A stretch of 64,000 nucleotides of DNA from Locusta migratoria (GCA_026315105.1 CM048745.1:287985747-288049746); one strand, 5' to 3'; numbered from the stretch's first letter, positions 19,880 to 31,000 are shown. Notes: a model not told the origin generated them from the letters alone. Translations and numbers: made by a program.

Positions 19880-20400
19880 CTGGCCGTCCACGTTGATGCT
19901 GTGGCGTGGGTGGTAGACTAGCTAGAGCGGGACCATGACCCCACTGTTAGTAACAGCTTGGCAGCGGTTCTGGACTCACAAACCGTCTTACCAACTGCTG
20001 CCCTTTATAACAGGACGATCTTGGGCGAAGTCCTTGCTGGGTGGGCTTCGTCTACCAGTGTGAGAAAGTTCACGTTGCCATTGCTCCCAGAATCGTTGCA
20101 CAATTGACGCAGCACGTCCAACTTATGTAGAAATTCTCTGAAATGAGCATTCCTCCACTCAGAAGGCCACAATTAGAGTCCTTTAAAATTGTCTCAGTTG
20201 GCTGTAGGAGGCACTAGTTCGTTTCCTTGGTATGGCGCCCGTTTGCTTCCCACTTTGATATTACACTGAGCCTTATGGCTGTAAACAGTCCCTGTTAACG
20301 GGCACACCCAAATGGCTCTCTTGGAAGGTATGCTACTGCGCTATCTGTCGGCAGACAACAAGTAAATCTACTGTCTCCACCATGTGGCATCTGCTGTCAA
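19880..20400. other. Unannotated DNA of mixed composition
   Basis: No open frame or repeat family was recognised. Confidence 0.4.
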
Positions 20401-20405
20401 AAATA

Positions 20406-20588
20406 TGTTCAAATGTTTGTAAAGCTTATGGGACTCAACTGCGGGGTTATCAGTTCCTAAACTTACAAACTACTTATGAACTAACTTATACTAAAGACGG
20501 CACAAACATCCATGCCCGAGGGGGGGGATTCGAATCTCCGACGGGGAACGGCCTCGCGCATCATTGCTGTCATCGGACCAAAATCTTC

Positions 20589-20590
<2 letters not shown>
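20406..20590 (-). mobile_element. tRNA-headed SINE, head diverged, minus strand
   Basis: The 3' half (gttcaaatgtttgtaaagct, ttatcagttcctaaactta) is typical. The tRNA-like head is rearranged after gggggggattcgaatctcc. It abuts a CA/TA microsatellite. Confidence 0.8.

Positions 20591-20648
<58 letters not shown>
20591..20648. repeat. (CA)15(TA)14 compound microsatellite
   Basis: The CA tract (20591-20620) passes directly into a TA tract (20621-20648). Confidence 0.95.
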
Positions 20649-20649
<1 letters not shown>

Positions 20650-20652
<3 letters not shown>

Positions 20653-22235
20653 GAGTGGCGGAGAGCACTTATACCACTACTAGTGACCTACTTTCCCGTT
20701 CCACTACCATATGGATGAAGGAAAAAAGAATACTTGTATGCATCCGAAGGAGTCCTAACCTCTCTGATCTTATCTTTGTGGTGTTAAAGCGAAATGTAGG
20801 TTGGCGGCAGTAGAATCGTTCTGCAGTCCGTCTCAAATTATGGTCCTCTTAATTTCTTCAACAGTGTTTCTCGAAAAGAACGTCGCCTTCCCTCCAGCGA
20901 CTCGCATCTGAGTTCCCTAAGCATTTCACTAACATTCGCGCCTTGATCGAATTTACCAGTTACAAACCTAGCCGCCCGGTTTTGAATTGCCTCTTATGTT
21001 CCAAATCAATCTGGTGGGAACCCAAACACTTGAGACGAGGTCTTAGAAGAGTTTTATATGCGTTCTGTTTTACATACGAATCACACCTTCCCAAAATTCT
21101 CCCAATATACCGAAGTCCACCATTCACATTCTCCGACTGTCCTTATATGTTCGTTCCAGTTCATATCGCTGTGCAGCGTTACGCATAGATATTTAACTGA
21201 CGCGACTCTGTCAAGCAGCACGCTACTAATGCTGTATTCGAACATTACTGGAGTTTTTCTCCTACTCATCTGCATCACCGTAAATTTTGCTACATTTACT
21301 GCTAGTTGCCATTCCTCACTCCACCTAAATAGTTGATGCAAGTCATCCTGCAACCTACTACCGTCATTCAACGACGACTCCCTCCCGTATACCATAGCAT
21401 CATCATCAAATAGCAGCAGACTGCAACTCTGTCCATCAGATCACTTACTCGTACACAGGGCGAATCTAAATTCGCGCACTAGGGATTCGCAGCGCGATTC
21501 CTCACATGCTACCAAACAAAAAAAAAAAAAAAAAGTCTCTCACAAAATGTCGCTCTGAGCATATTTCCGGCAGTATATGGACGTCGAAGATTGAGATGGG
21601 TGTGTGTTCCATACGTCAGTGTGTTTCTGAATTACACTAGTACACCAACAAACTTCTAGGGGATGTGGGAGGTGTCTTGAGGAACAAAGTGTGCATAGAC
21701 ACCCATGCCCGGAAACGCCATTCAACGACGCTAAGGAGAGTCCAAGTTACAGGCACCAGCTCCTGCCGCTAGACATCCCCTCCAGCAACTTCGACGCTCT
21801 GTAGCGTCATTAGATGACGTTTCCGGGTATGGGTTTCTATGCTCACTTTGTTCCTCACGATACCTCCCAAATCCCCTAGAAGTTTGTTGGTATAGTAGTG
21901 TGATTCTGAAACACACTGACGAATGGAACACACCAATCTCAATCTTCGACGTCCATTTTCTGCCGGATATATGCGCACGACGAAATTTAGTGACAGACAT
22001 TTTTCAGACATTTTTTTATTGCTAGCATGTGAGGAATCGCGCTGCGAAGCCCGGGTGTGCGAATTTAGTTTCACCCTGTATAGGTAGAAAATAGCGGTCT
22101 TATCACACTTCCGTGGGGCACCCCTGACGATACCAGGTGTACAATTTTTTTTATTTTTTATTTATTTATTTTTCGCGCGTGTGGATCCATCTATATCACA
22201 ATTCCGCAAGCCACATTACGTGTGTGGCGGAGGCT
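20650..22235 (-). mobile_element. Jockey/CR1-like LINE fragment interrupted by a foldback (copy 3)
   Basis: Minus-strand coding includes DDLHQLFRWSEEWQLAVN, YSISSVLLDRVASVKYL and LHSDMNWNEHI, with ILLPPTYI nearer the 3' end. The part at 22081-22140 (ttccgtggggcacccctgac) continues the sequence 5' of 21453, so one element was split by the foldback at 21454-22078. A further piece at about 22183-22235 matches the LINE 3' UTR (ccgcaagccac, gtggcggagg) and may be a separate truncated copy. Multiple frameshifts are present. Confidence 0.75.
21454..22078. mobile_element. 625-bp foldback element in a TA site
   Basis: The ends cacagggcgaatctaaattc and gaatttagtttcaccctg are inverted. Pairing continues with attcctcacatgct / agcatgtgaggaat and gaagattgagatggg / ccaatctcaatcttc across most of the arms. 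It is flanked by TA on both sides, and the interrupted LINE is continuous across the junction. There is no ORF. The terminal CAGGGTGAA is shared with the foldback at 45170-45869. TA targeting suggests Tc1/mariner-type mobilisation. Confidence 0.8.
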
Positions 22236-22243
22236 ACAAACGT

Positions 22244-22444
22244 TGAAATGTTCAAATGTTTGTAGAGCTCATGGGACTTAACTACGGGGTCATCAGTCCC
22301 TAAACTTACAAACTACTTACGAACTAGCTAATACTAAGGACGGCACAAATATCCATTCCCGAGGGGGTATTCGAACCCCCGACCGTAGTGGCCGCGCAGA
22401 CTGTGACTGACGCGCCACACAACGCTCGGCCACCGCGGCCGGCA
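22244..22444 (-). mobile_element. tRNA-headed SINE, full length, minus strand
   Basis: It is complete from tgttcaaatgtttgtagagc to the head complement ggccaccgcggccggc. The TSD ctacaaacgt lies at 22234-22243 and 22445-22454. Confidence 0.9.
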
Positions 22445-22512
22445 CTACAAACGTCGAGTTTGTGAAGTCGGATGGGTATATGGAGGACGGACACGATATT
22501 ACTTGGAGGTAT

Positions 22513-22657
22513 CAAATATTCAAATCTTTGTTAAGCTTGAGGGACTGAACTGCGGGGTCATCAGTCCCTAAACTTACGAAATACGTATGAACTACCTTAC
22601 ACTAAAGACGACACAAACATCCATGCCCGAAGGGGGATTCGAATCCCCGACCGTAGC
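22513..22657 (-). mobile_element. tRNA-headed SINE, 5'-truncated, minus strand
   Basis: It ends within the B-box region (gattcgaatccccgaccgta), so the A-box side is absent. A near-perfect 12-bp TSD, acttggaggtat / acttggaagtat (22501-22512, 22658-22669), shows that truncation occurred at insertion. Confidence 0.85.
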
Positions 22658-22659
22658 AC

Positions 22660-23365
22660 TTGGAAGTATGCCATGACGTTTGCATTTTAATTTGCGAACT
22701 AAACGTAAGCTGCATGTCGTGTATGGGGAGCTGTGCCGCTAAGGTCGCCGTTCAGTCTGTGTTGGGACTGGTTGTCCATCACGGCTTCTCAGTCGTAGCT
22801 CCTCTCCATCAGCGACAGCCGTTTCCGAAAAAACGCGCCGGGAGCGCGATGCCGTTCGGACACCATCTTTTGTTCCGACCCATCGCCGGAATAACTGTAA
22901 TCACCGGGCCGCAGCTGACGAAGGCGCTCAATTTCTGTTCGGACTGCGGAAGAAATTTGATACCCGACCGGAGGCGCGTTTTATTAAACGGCCAAATGAT
23001 GCAGCCCTAATGAACGTGCGCGGGCTCTTCATTATCCGACACTTATCCGCCCCAAGCAATTAGCTTACCACCATTACGGCTCGACAAGTCGCACCGCAGT
23101 CGGACTCTCCGTTATTGCGGTTGCGCTCGTAAAGGCACGAAAAAGAAGAAGAATAAAGTGGCCCCGGGGGTTGATGGTCCTGCCGTCAGTCCCCCGGTAG
23201 CACGCGTCCTTCTTTAATGAGCAAAATAGGACTGAAAAGAAAAAAAAAGAGCTGCCTCCGGTGCGTTCGGAAGTGGCCCATCTGGACTTCAGTGCGCTCC
23301 TACCTATGCCGAAGCGCGCAGGCACGCAAATATGAAATTGCATTGCTAGTATGACCGTCGACAAG
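22660..23365. promoter_or_regulatory. GC-rich apparently unique block, candidate conserved or regulatory DNA
   Basis: About 700 bp of CpG-rich, non-repetitive DNA. An open frame (22660-23010, 116 codons) matches nothing I recognise, and codon content alone does not argue for coding. Words such as ttaccaccattacgg, gataatga-like and taatga cluster around 22985-23070. The contrast with surrounding SINEs and LINEs is strong. It may be a conserved non-coding element, an exon of unknown gene, or an unrecognised transposon end. Confidence 0.25.
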
Positions 23366-23660
23366 TGTTGCCTAATAATACGAATGTTTCACTTTACGAG
23401 GATTCGACTTTGCCATGAAACGGAAGGAATGTCGTGGGTACTGCAGGTGTAGCGTGACGTAGGAGCAAAAAAGGATCGTAAAAGGCGGAACTGGTCGATT
23501 AGCTGAATTTCTCAAATACCACATTTTATTACATAACTCATTCTGCAATAAAGTTCTTAAAATCCAGTCACCCAAGTGTTACAGCACTGTACAGAATTTA
23601 AAAAATAGAACATTTACAATCCAGCGTTCACTTGTTTAAATTAGATGAAATAGAACGTTG
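23366..23660. other. Unannotated AT-rich DNA
   Basis: No recognisable feature. Confidence 0.4.
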
Positions 23661-23665
23661 TCTCT

Positions 23666-24005
23666 CCCTCGTCGGAGGTTCGAATTCTCCATCGGACACG
23701 GATGTGAGTGTTAGGTTAGTTTAACTTAGATTAAGTTCAAATGTTTGTAGAGCTTATGGGACTTACCTACGGGGTCATCAGTCCCTAAACTTACAAGCTA
23801 CTTATGAACTAGCTAATACTAAGGACGGCACAAATATCCTTGCCCGAGGGGGATTCGAACCCCCGACCGTAGTGGCCGTGTAGACTGTGACTGGCGCGCC
23901 GCAGTCTCCTCGGCCACCGCGGCCGGCTAGATTAAGTAGTTTGTAAGTCTAGAGACTGATGATCTACGTAGTTTGGTCCCATAAAATTACAAACATTTGA
24001 ACCTT
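23666..24005 (+). mobile_element. Diverged tRNA-headed SINE (outer copy), plus strand
   Basis: B-box ggttcgaattctcc is followed by gttaggttagtttaactta, then after an insertion tagtttgtaagtctagagac and acaaacatttgaacc. It belongs to the older subfamily also seen at 29352 and 60165. A younger SINE is inserted inside it in the opposite orientation. Confidence 0.75.
23737..23927 (-). mobile_element. tRNA-headed SINE nested in another SINE, minus strand
   Basis: It is a complete minus-strand copy ending in ggccaccgcggccggc. The TSD tagattaagt lies at 23727-23736 and 23928-23937, inside the older SINE body. Confidence 0.92.
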
Positions 24006-24009
24006 TTTT

Positions 24010-24370
24010 TTTAAGGTTTTCAACCATAAACCAAATAAATAATAGCTAATTTACGTTTAAATTAAATTCGTTATAAATACTGCTGACAGCAAGAATAAAA
24101 TCAATTTGGTTGAAATCGGTCCCATGTATTAGAAAAAAATGAGCAGCATTGTCGCTTAGTGTAGCAGTTTTCGCGCATCTCATTGTTTATGACGTCATAT
24201 CTCGTGAACTATGTGTCGTACTTGATTCTTACACTTACTGTGATCGTACTCATAGATTGAATCTTACGTGTACAAAATTTCACAAAGATTGGAACAAAAC
24301 GGTAGATTTGTATGCAATACGTACACATAAACAAACACACAAACACGCGTACCCCCTGATTTATGTATAA
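24010..24370. other. AT-rich DNA, possible LINE or Helitron debris
   Basis: Contains gacgtcatatctcgtgaac and an acaaacacacaaacacg stretch. Similar words occur in the Helitron-like repeats at 58.8-60.1 kb, but no boundary was found. Confidence 0.3.
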
Positions 24371-24374
24371 AGAA

Positions 24375-24990
24375 GATGACTTCAGAACTTGAAACAATGT
24401 ATTCCAGCTAAGAATGTCAAAAGCTATCAGCAAATGTACAAGCCTACGAATATAAAATTCTGTATTGCCTTGTGTGTTCCTTTATTTCTCCTAAATCCAA
24501 ACTGATATTCTCCGAGACCGGAATTATTTTGTCTTTAGTATTTGTCTCAGAGATTTCAGTCGTTCGGAGGGGATGTCATCTACTCCAGGGACTCTTGTTT
24601 AGATTCAGAACTTTCAGTATACTGTCATTTCTTGTCTCAGTATCTCAGAGTCCCCTTCATCTGTTTCCTATTCTGTTTCGACAATACTGCCCTGAAGTTC
24701 GTTTTCCATGAAGAAGTTACATATATATAGTCTATTCCAACTTTGAGCTTTTCCTTTTTTGCACAGTACTGGTCTTCCATCTGAGATCTTGATATTCTTA
24801 TAACTGCATTTCTTTCTTTCTTTCTTTCTCTTTTTTTTCCAAACGTTTATTTTCTGTGGGTGGTATCTATCATCCCCGTAGTTATACATTCATGTATAGA
24901 CTTGTATTTGTTCTCTAGCCACTCTAGCTTAGCCTTTTAAGCTTCCTGTCAGTCTCATTTTTAGTCATCTGTACGTCAGTTTACCTGCTT
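24375..24990 (-). mobile_element. RTE-type LINE, linker to RT motif A fragment (copy 4)
   Basis: Minus-strand reading from right to left gives WLENKYKSI-like sequence, DGRPVLCKKGKAQSWN, ENELQGSIVE and finally FDILSWNTLFQVLK (motif A neighbourhood, usually FDNVDWNTLFQVLK). It is collinear with 15060-15815 of the intact copy but has a deletion after the motif-2 region. A ttctttctttctttct tract interrupts it near 24806. It is dead. Confidence 0.7.
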
Positions 24991-25069
24991 CATTCAATGC
25001 ATTTTTTATTTTCTCCTTTCGTCAGTTAAATTCAGTATCTCGTGTGATATCAAAGAATTTCTTGTAAAT

Positions 25070-26490
25070 CTTGCTATGTTTGATCCTCTGCGTTCTAATC
25101 TTCAAATGTGTAAAGCCAAGAACGCAAAATATTTATTTTACTAGGTTATATGCCCGTGCTTCACAACGGTCGTTAAAGAGGGTTCTGGACCTAGGTCAGC
25201 AACAACAGATTTCTTGTTGGATCGCTCTGTCAATAAACTCAGTTCTCCTAGCCAAGATGTCAAATGTGAGTAGAAGTCATTGTCGTAAACGATGAATGTT
25301 CATAAAGTTTTTCATACAAAAAAGTGAAATTAATTTAAGTCCGTACTCCGGAACGATGTAAATTCAATGTTAGGTTGTGTCCGTAAAGTTAAGACTGCGC
25401 TGTGTAATTGTCTGTTTGGCGCAAACTTCTGAAAACACTTCTATCGTTGAGATAAGAAATAATAACGACAATGCCATGTATTGGTTCCATGGTGTAGTAA
25501 TAAACTGTTTATCTCTCACAGTAAGTTCATGCTGAATTATTAGTATGTTGCAATGGAGACAATGTAGTTATTCTGTATGCAGTGCTCCCTATTATCGAAA
25601 ACTCGACGAATGCTGAAAGTCTGGTAATTAAATCAACAGAGAAGTTCATGTCTGTTTTAATAAGACATCATGGTGGTGTCAATGTGCGATAAAGTAAATC
25701 TGGGTAATCGTTGAAGGAATGGCGTCAGCTGATCATGTATATAGAACTTTCCATTAAATATAGTATTCCACGGAATTGTCTTGACTGTGTAAGCAGCATC
25801 GGCCGCTCTTTCAGCTAATACATGTCTCCACGTATTAAAGCACGAAGTTGAAATCGACCTTGTGTAATAGAACTATATATTCAGAAGCCGGTTTATAAAT
25901 CTAAGTACAGTTGTCTCTGCAAAAGAAAACGTCTGTATATTAATGTAGTCCGTACCAAAAGTAAGTAATTACAAATTTTAATCACAATATTGTGTCTAAC
26001 AGTTATGAAAGCAGAGAGGTTTATGATGAGTTTGTGGCTCGCGTGTGTATTTTATCTCTAGTGGCAGGCACAGAGCAGAAATATGTCTCGATTGAGCATT
26101 CAGATGCGCAGAACAGATTTTATGTCATCAACAATAAGACGGAAATGTCTTGTGATATTGTGAAAATCTACTAATCGCTGACTTTATTTTGGTCCATTTT
26201 GTGTTCGGTTAAGGCGGATGACTGTGTGTAAATGGCTCTTTTAGCGACGCTTCCTCAACTTTCTCGTTGCTTCTGTGACACATTTATTTAGATGTTATTT
26301 CATTTTATTGTTTACTCTGCGAAAAGGAGGTGGGGGCTTCTTTGCAGCCAGTGCGGTACAAACCAAACGCAAGAGCAAATAAATGCGTGGGAAGAGTGGA
26401 TTTGTCTCAATATCACGTGGTCTTAATATTGAGAAGATGCACAGAAGGCAATGCTCACTCCAAAGGTATTTCTACTCTAGGTACCATTTA
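25070..26490. other. AT-rich DNA with no assigned element
   Basis: A ctaggttatatgcccgtgct word at 25140 resembles ends of Helitron- or LINE-associated repeats in insects. Otherwise nothing was recognised. Confidence 0.35.
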
Positions 26491-27372
26491 GCGATTATAC
26501 CCGTCGAAAGATGCACTTCTTTTCTTTCCATGATATTGCAAAGCATATGGGATACAACTAGGAAGAAAAATAATTTGTTTTGTCCTACTGGGCTTAAATG
26601 TTACTTGTAGTGGTAGCGGTTTAGTTTGCTATAGTTGGCAACGAACTATTCGCTTTAGGAGGATGATTAATTTACTGACCAGAACAGCATAAATTATTTA
26701 TTTCATCGTGAACTTAAATAATTATTCACCGCATTGTACGTGACGGATTTTTGAAACAGCATTCAACCGCCATTGCCAACATCAGCACTCAAGGCCGCTG
26801 CCGTAAGTAAAATTGTACCCCTTATTGTAGTGTATGACACCATTGTTATGAGAATGAAAATAACGCAGGAACGCCACAATTAGTTATTTGGTGTACTATT
26901 TAACTAACGTCGCCTCACTTTGTCCTTTCCTGTACTATGGCGTTTTCGAGTATTCCTAAACAGAACGCACTCAAAATGTAATGAGGATACACCGAAATCA
27001 GAAGGGAACTACATAAATTCCATTTTCCTTGCAAAGAATTCTTAGTAAATTAAAACATAGATAGACGCGAAGGAACGTAGTTATGCGATTATACCCGTAG
27101 AAAGAGGCACTTTTTTTCTTTTCATGCTATTGCAAGGCATGCGGGGTACAGCTAGTAAAAAAATATTTTTTGTGTCGTACCTGGGTTACAATTTCACTTG
27201 CAGTGGAAGCGGTGTAGTATGTTTACGTTGGCAACGAAATATTCGCTTTGGGGAGATCATTAATTTAACGATCGGAACGACATTAATTATTTATTTCATT
27301 ATCAACATAAAGAATTATTCCCCTCATTGTACGTGACTGATTTCTCAAACAGGATTCTAACGCAGCATCGCC
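26491..27372. repeat. Direct duplication: two ~286-bp units 594 bp apart
   Basis: Units at 26491-26776 and 27085-27372 both start gcgattatacccgt. They share ggcaacgaa.tattcgcttt and cattgtacgtgac. Identity is roughly 75-85% by eye. The intervening ~308 bp is unrelated. They could be two copies of one transposon end or LTR-like repeats. No ORF lies between. Confidence 0.75.
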
Positions 27373-27454
27373 ATCTATTAATTATTTGGTATGCTATGTA
27401 ACAGCGCCTCTATCGGATCTTTGATACGCTGAAGTTCAAGCGTTGCAGAAACTA

Positions 27455-28255
27455 CAAATTACGATATCTTTTCTTCCACTGATCCGATTTTGATGGAATG
27501 AAGCTTATATGTTGCCCTAAGGTACTCTCAGTTGACCTATGAAACCCCATTAAAGTTCGTATAGTACTCTTAGAGATTTGCTGCACTACACCATACTTAT
27601 AAGCATAGCATACAGATAAAACTTCAAATTACGGTATCTTTCCTTCCTCTGATCCAATTTTGAAGCCTATGTTACTCTCCAAACTATTTTAAATGTACCT
27701 ATGGAAAGCCATGAAAGTTCGTGTAGTACTTTTGGAGATTACCCTCAACAAACAATCATACACGATGGCTTTTAAACAAATGATTACGTTATGATATCTT
27801 TATTTCCTCTGATAGATTTTAATTATTGAAGCCTTTATGTAACCGCACGATATGCTCAAGTTACGTGTGAAAACTCTATGAAAATTCGTCAAATAGTTTA
27901 GGAGATAGACGTGTTCAAAGAGACAGACAGACATGACGGTAGTTGATAAAATATTTCAAATTACGATATTCTTTTTTTCCGTGATCCGATTTTTATGAAA
28001 CAGAGTCTATATGTTGTCCAGAGTTACGCTCAAGTTACCCGTGAAAACCCCATGCAAAATCATGAAATAGTTTTGGAGGTAAGTGGTCTTTAATAGTTGA
28101 ACAAACAGACACGACGCTTACTGAAAACACATCGACATCTTTTGTTTTCATGATCCGATTTTGATAAATTATGCCTATATGTTGACCAAAACTCTTTTCT
28201 TCTTTCCTGTGAAAAACGCTTGAAGATTAGTTCAGCAGTTTTTAAGTCTGAAGTG
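27455..28255. repeat. Five divergent tandem units of ~165 bp
   Basis: Units start near 27455, 27622, 27775, 27955 and 28130. Each carries aaattacgatatc-like sequence, tgatccgattttgat, a central tatatgttg and a final gaaa.ttcgt.tagt..tt.ggag. Divergence is about 25-35%. The last parts include gacagacagaca. Such arrays occur in 3' regions of some insect retroelements and Helitrons. No coding sequence is associated. Confidence 0.7.
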
Positions 28256-28564
28256 AACAGCCAGGGGCCTACATTTACGAATACGGTATCTGAGAGACAC
28301 ATGACACAATACTCAGCAAACCTCGGCACCGGACGTCATGACATGGAGTATATCTCCAATATAATAGTCGTATCTCCAATACACGGGCTGCGGGCACTGC
28401 ATCTCTACGGCACCAAAAACTGTGTCTGCGACCACTTCTTCGTTAATTACGCAAAGACTTCACCGTAGTTGCGGTAATAAGGTTCGACCTCTTAAGGGAA
28501 TCCGAAACAGAATGGAAGATAGGAGTGCTACGGCCGTGGTGTGCGACTTGTGAGAATTTGAGGA

Positions 28565-28650
28565 GGCGGCGGGCGTGGGTAGCCAAGTGGAAGACCCTGG
28601 TTCGAATCACGACATGTATCACATTTTCCACTTATCGACATGCCCTAGCT
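28565..28650 (+). mobile_element. Possible tRNA-derived SINE remnant
   Basis: gggcgtgggtagccaagtgg and ctggttcgaatcacgac resemble A- and B-box regions at close spacing. It is weak and diverged. Confidence 0.4.
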
Positions 28651-28841
28651 CATTTTCCCTTCTTCATCCTTCTTCCTTCTTCTACTTCATGACTAAGCGT
28701 CGAAGAACAGTCAACGACCCCGACTGCCCGTACTGATAACGCCACCTATAAAAGACCAGCTGTAACTCGTTACTTCCAAGCCGCAAACGCTCGGATAAAC
28801 CATACATTCCAATTAGGTTACGAGTTGTAGGAAATACTATG

Positions 28842-29015
28842 TTCAAATGTTTGTAAATCTATGGGACCCAACTGCTTGGTTAATAGTGCCTAGCTTACAA
28901 ACTAATTAAACTAAGGTAAACTTACCTGAGGACAAACACAAACACCCTTGCCCGAGGGGAGACTCGAACTTCCGACGGCGGACGGTCGCGAGCAAATCCG
29001 CCGCGGCCAAGTACT
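28842..29015 (-). mobile_element. tRNA-headed SINE, older subfamily, minus strand
   Basis: It carries gttcaaatgtttgtaaatct, ttaatagtgcctagctta, gaggggagactcgaacttcc (B-box complement) and a head complement ccgccgcggcc. It is diverged from the common family in its middle part. Confidence 0.75.
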
Positions 29016-29351
29016 ATATCCAAACCTGGCGCAGAGAGGCGAAAAGCTACGAACGTGACAGACACATTGCTAGCCATTGAAACAGGAAGCAATCGAGGTA
29101 CGACGAGAAATCCAGTGGCTATGATTGTAATTGTATTGGGTGGACTCAGAACGAACAACTCAAAAATCGATCTCAAATCTGTACTCCAATGAATCGATCT
29201 ATCTGAATAACCAAAAACACAGAAAAAAAGGAATCTTATATGCAACTTACCACTTATTTTCGTCTGGTTATATTGGTTGATGTGAAAAATACCGAGTTGC
29301 GCTATGGTTCGAAATCCACGTTCAACTGTAGGTCCTCTTATAACTGTCAGT

Positions 29352-29552
29352 CCCAAGCTCCGGCTGCGCGGAATGGTCAAAGGCGTCATGCTACGGACTG
29401 GGAGGCCGTTACCGGTGGAGGTTCGAGTTCTCCCTCAGACATGCGTGTGTGTGTGTGTATTGTCCTCAGTATAAGTTTATGTAAGCAGTTTGTCAGTCTA
29501 GGCACTGATGATCACTGCAGTTTGGTACTATAGCTTTAAAAACATCAGATTT
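29352..29552 (+). mobile_element. tRNA-headed SINE, older subfamily, plus strand
   Basis: It has a head-like ccggctgcgcggaatggtc, B-box aggttcgagttctccc, then a GT-rich patch and tctaggcactgatgatcac. It is similar to the copies at 28842 and 60165. Confidence 0.7.
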
Positions 29553-29894
29553 TCGTTTAACTTGTGAATTATTAATAATTTTCTCTTATCTTTCACAATT
29601 AACAAGGCTCCATACAGAGAGCTCTTTTAAACAGCTTATGTCACTGCAACGGATTGTTCAAATAAACATCTAGCTTGAAAAACCTCAGCTAAATTGCGGA
29701 TGAAAAGCTTTCTTCGGAAGAGAGGATCTCGCGTAGGAAATAGGTGATGGTGCCTTCACCGTTACTAGCGCCAGCAATCAGAAACGTAAAAACTTGGAGA
29801 AGACATATAGGAACTTCGATGTTAGCTGCTAGTGGCCATTGAATCAAATCAGCGGGGAAACTTGAATCTTTGTGAGCAGCTTGGCCTCAAACCT

Positions 29895-30091
29895 GCCGGC
29901 CGCGGTGGTCGAGGGGACTGAGGCGCTCCAGTCACGGATTGCACGGCCACTACGGTCGGGGGTTCGAATCCCCCTCGGGCATGGATATTTGTGCCGTCCT
30001 TAGTTGTAAGTAGTTCATAAGTAGTTTGTAAGTTTAGGGACTGATGACCCCGTAGTTAAGTCCCTTAAGCTATACAAACATTTGAACAGTT
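29895..30091 (+). mobile_element. tRNA-headed SINE, full length, plus strand
   Basis: Starts gccggccgcggtggtcgag and ends tttgaacagt. The TSD gcctcaaacct lies at 29884-29894 and 30092-30102. The target is itself a tRNA-like SINE head. Confidence 0.92.
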
Positions 30092-30155
30092 GCCTCAAAC
30101 CTGGATCCTGCTTACTAGGCAGATATGCAGACCATTACACCACTAGGTCACAGAG
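30092..30155 (-). mobile_element. tRNA-like SINE head split by the SINE above
   Basis: On the minus strand ctagtggtgtaatggtctgc (A-box side) and ctgcctagtaagcaggatcc precede aggtttgaggc (B-box), where the SINE at 29895 inserted. The body continues on the far side (below 29884). Confidence 0.55.
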
Positions 30156-30159
30156 GAAA

Positions 30160-30585
30160 CCAAGACTACACAGAGTACCCTAGCTTGTCTCGCGCCAGAC
30201 ACATATTTCCAACTTATCCTCAAACTACTAGGGTAGTGCCCCGCCAATTTCACTCGTGGCTTGCGCCGTTTCTCGAGCTCCCCGGATCTCAGCATCTACA
30301 TAAAAAAAGTATCACTGACCGTCAGGGAGCTTCGGAAATGAATGTAGGAAATGGTAAGACTGGTAGAGTGGGCCATAACAAGCATATTTGACATAGCAAC
30401 CAATGTCCGCATCCCTTTACCGCAAGGCGCTTGGCGTTGTTGAACAGCGTCTTGTGTCGCCCAGAGGGTAGGCACACAACATGCCACCAGTGTCATCACA
30501 GTAGCGGAACTGCACGGCAACGTCTTAAATATATTTGTAGCAACAGGGTAAATGAGAAGTCTGGTTGAAGTGTTATAATCTTTAT
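30160..30585. other. Unannotated DNA
   Basis: No coding or repeat signature was recognised. Confidence 0.4.
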
Positions 30586-30589
30586 TTTA

Positions 30590-31000
30590 GTTTCCAGCTT
30601 GAATGCACGCCGTGCAACGACGCTACAATGATTGTCGCAATCTTTCAAACACTGTTGACAAAGTCGATATTGCATCAGAGGCTGGCACAATTCGCACTAA
30701 CAGTTCTTCATCAGTCTCAGTGGGTGTTTCGTACACAGCACATTTCAAGTGGTTCCAGAAGAAGAAATCAGTGGGCGTCAAGACGGGGAAACGTGCAGGT
30801 CATGCCACCGGCACCCTTTGCCCTATCCAGTCCTTACCATATTTTCATCCAAAGTTATTCTCACTGCACGTTCAAAGTGGCCATGGTGTGTTGGTACCAC
30901 ATTTTCTGGCGCACATCGAGTGGAACATGTTCCATTAACTCCTGAAGAATGTCTCGTAAAAAGGTTAGGTAGATGTTTACGTTCAGCCGCCGGGGGCACA
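30590..31000 (-). mobile_element. Tc1/mariner-superfamily (IS630-like) transposase C-terminal half
   Basis: Minus-strand frames give FLRDILQELMEHVPLDVRQK, MWYQH (second catalytic block; the Asp is lost), KDWIGQRVPVA, PARFPVLTPTDFFFWNHLK (third catalytic block, Asp in PTDFF) and the tail RRCTACIQAGN. It is the best preserved of three copies of this type (1-290, 35945-36360). The upstream half is cut off by the Tc1 element at 31001. Confidence 0.75.

Noticed and set aside
20591..20648. Coding meaning of HTHTH/IYIYIY frames
   Set aside because: Pure CA/TA microsatellite translation.
22660..23010. Host protein exon of 116 codons
   Set aside because: No recognisable domain, and splice sites were not convincing. 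Kept only as a candidate unique block.
26491..27372. LTR retrotransposon bounded by the two 286-bp units
   Set aside because: Units lack TG..CA ends, no PBS or PPT was seen, and the 308-bp spacer has no coding sequence.
27455..28255. CRISPR-like array
   Set aside because: Units are long, divergent, lack unique spacers, and the DNA is clearly eukaryotic.
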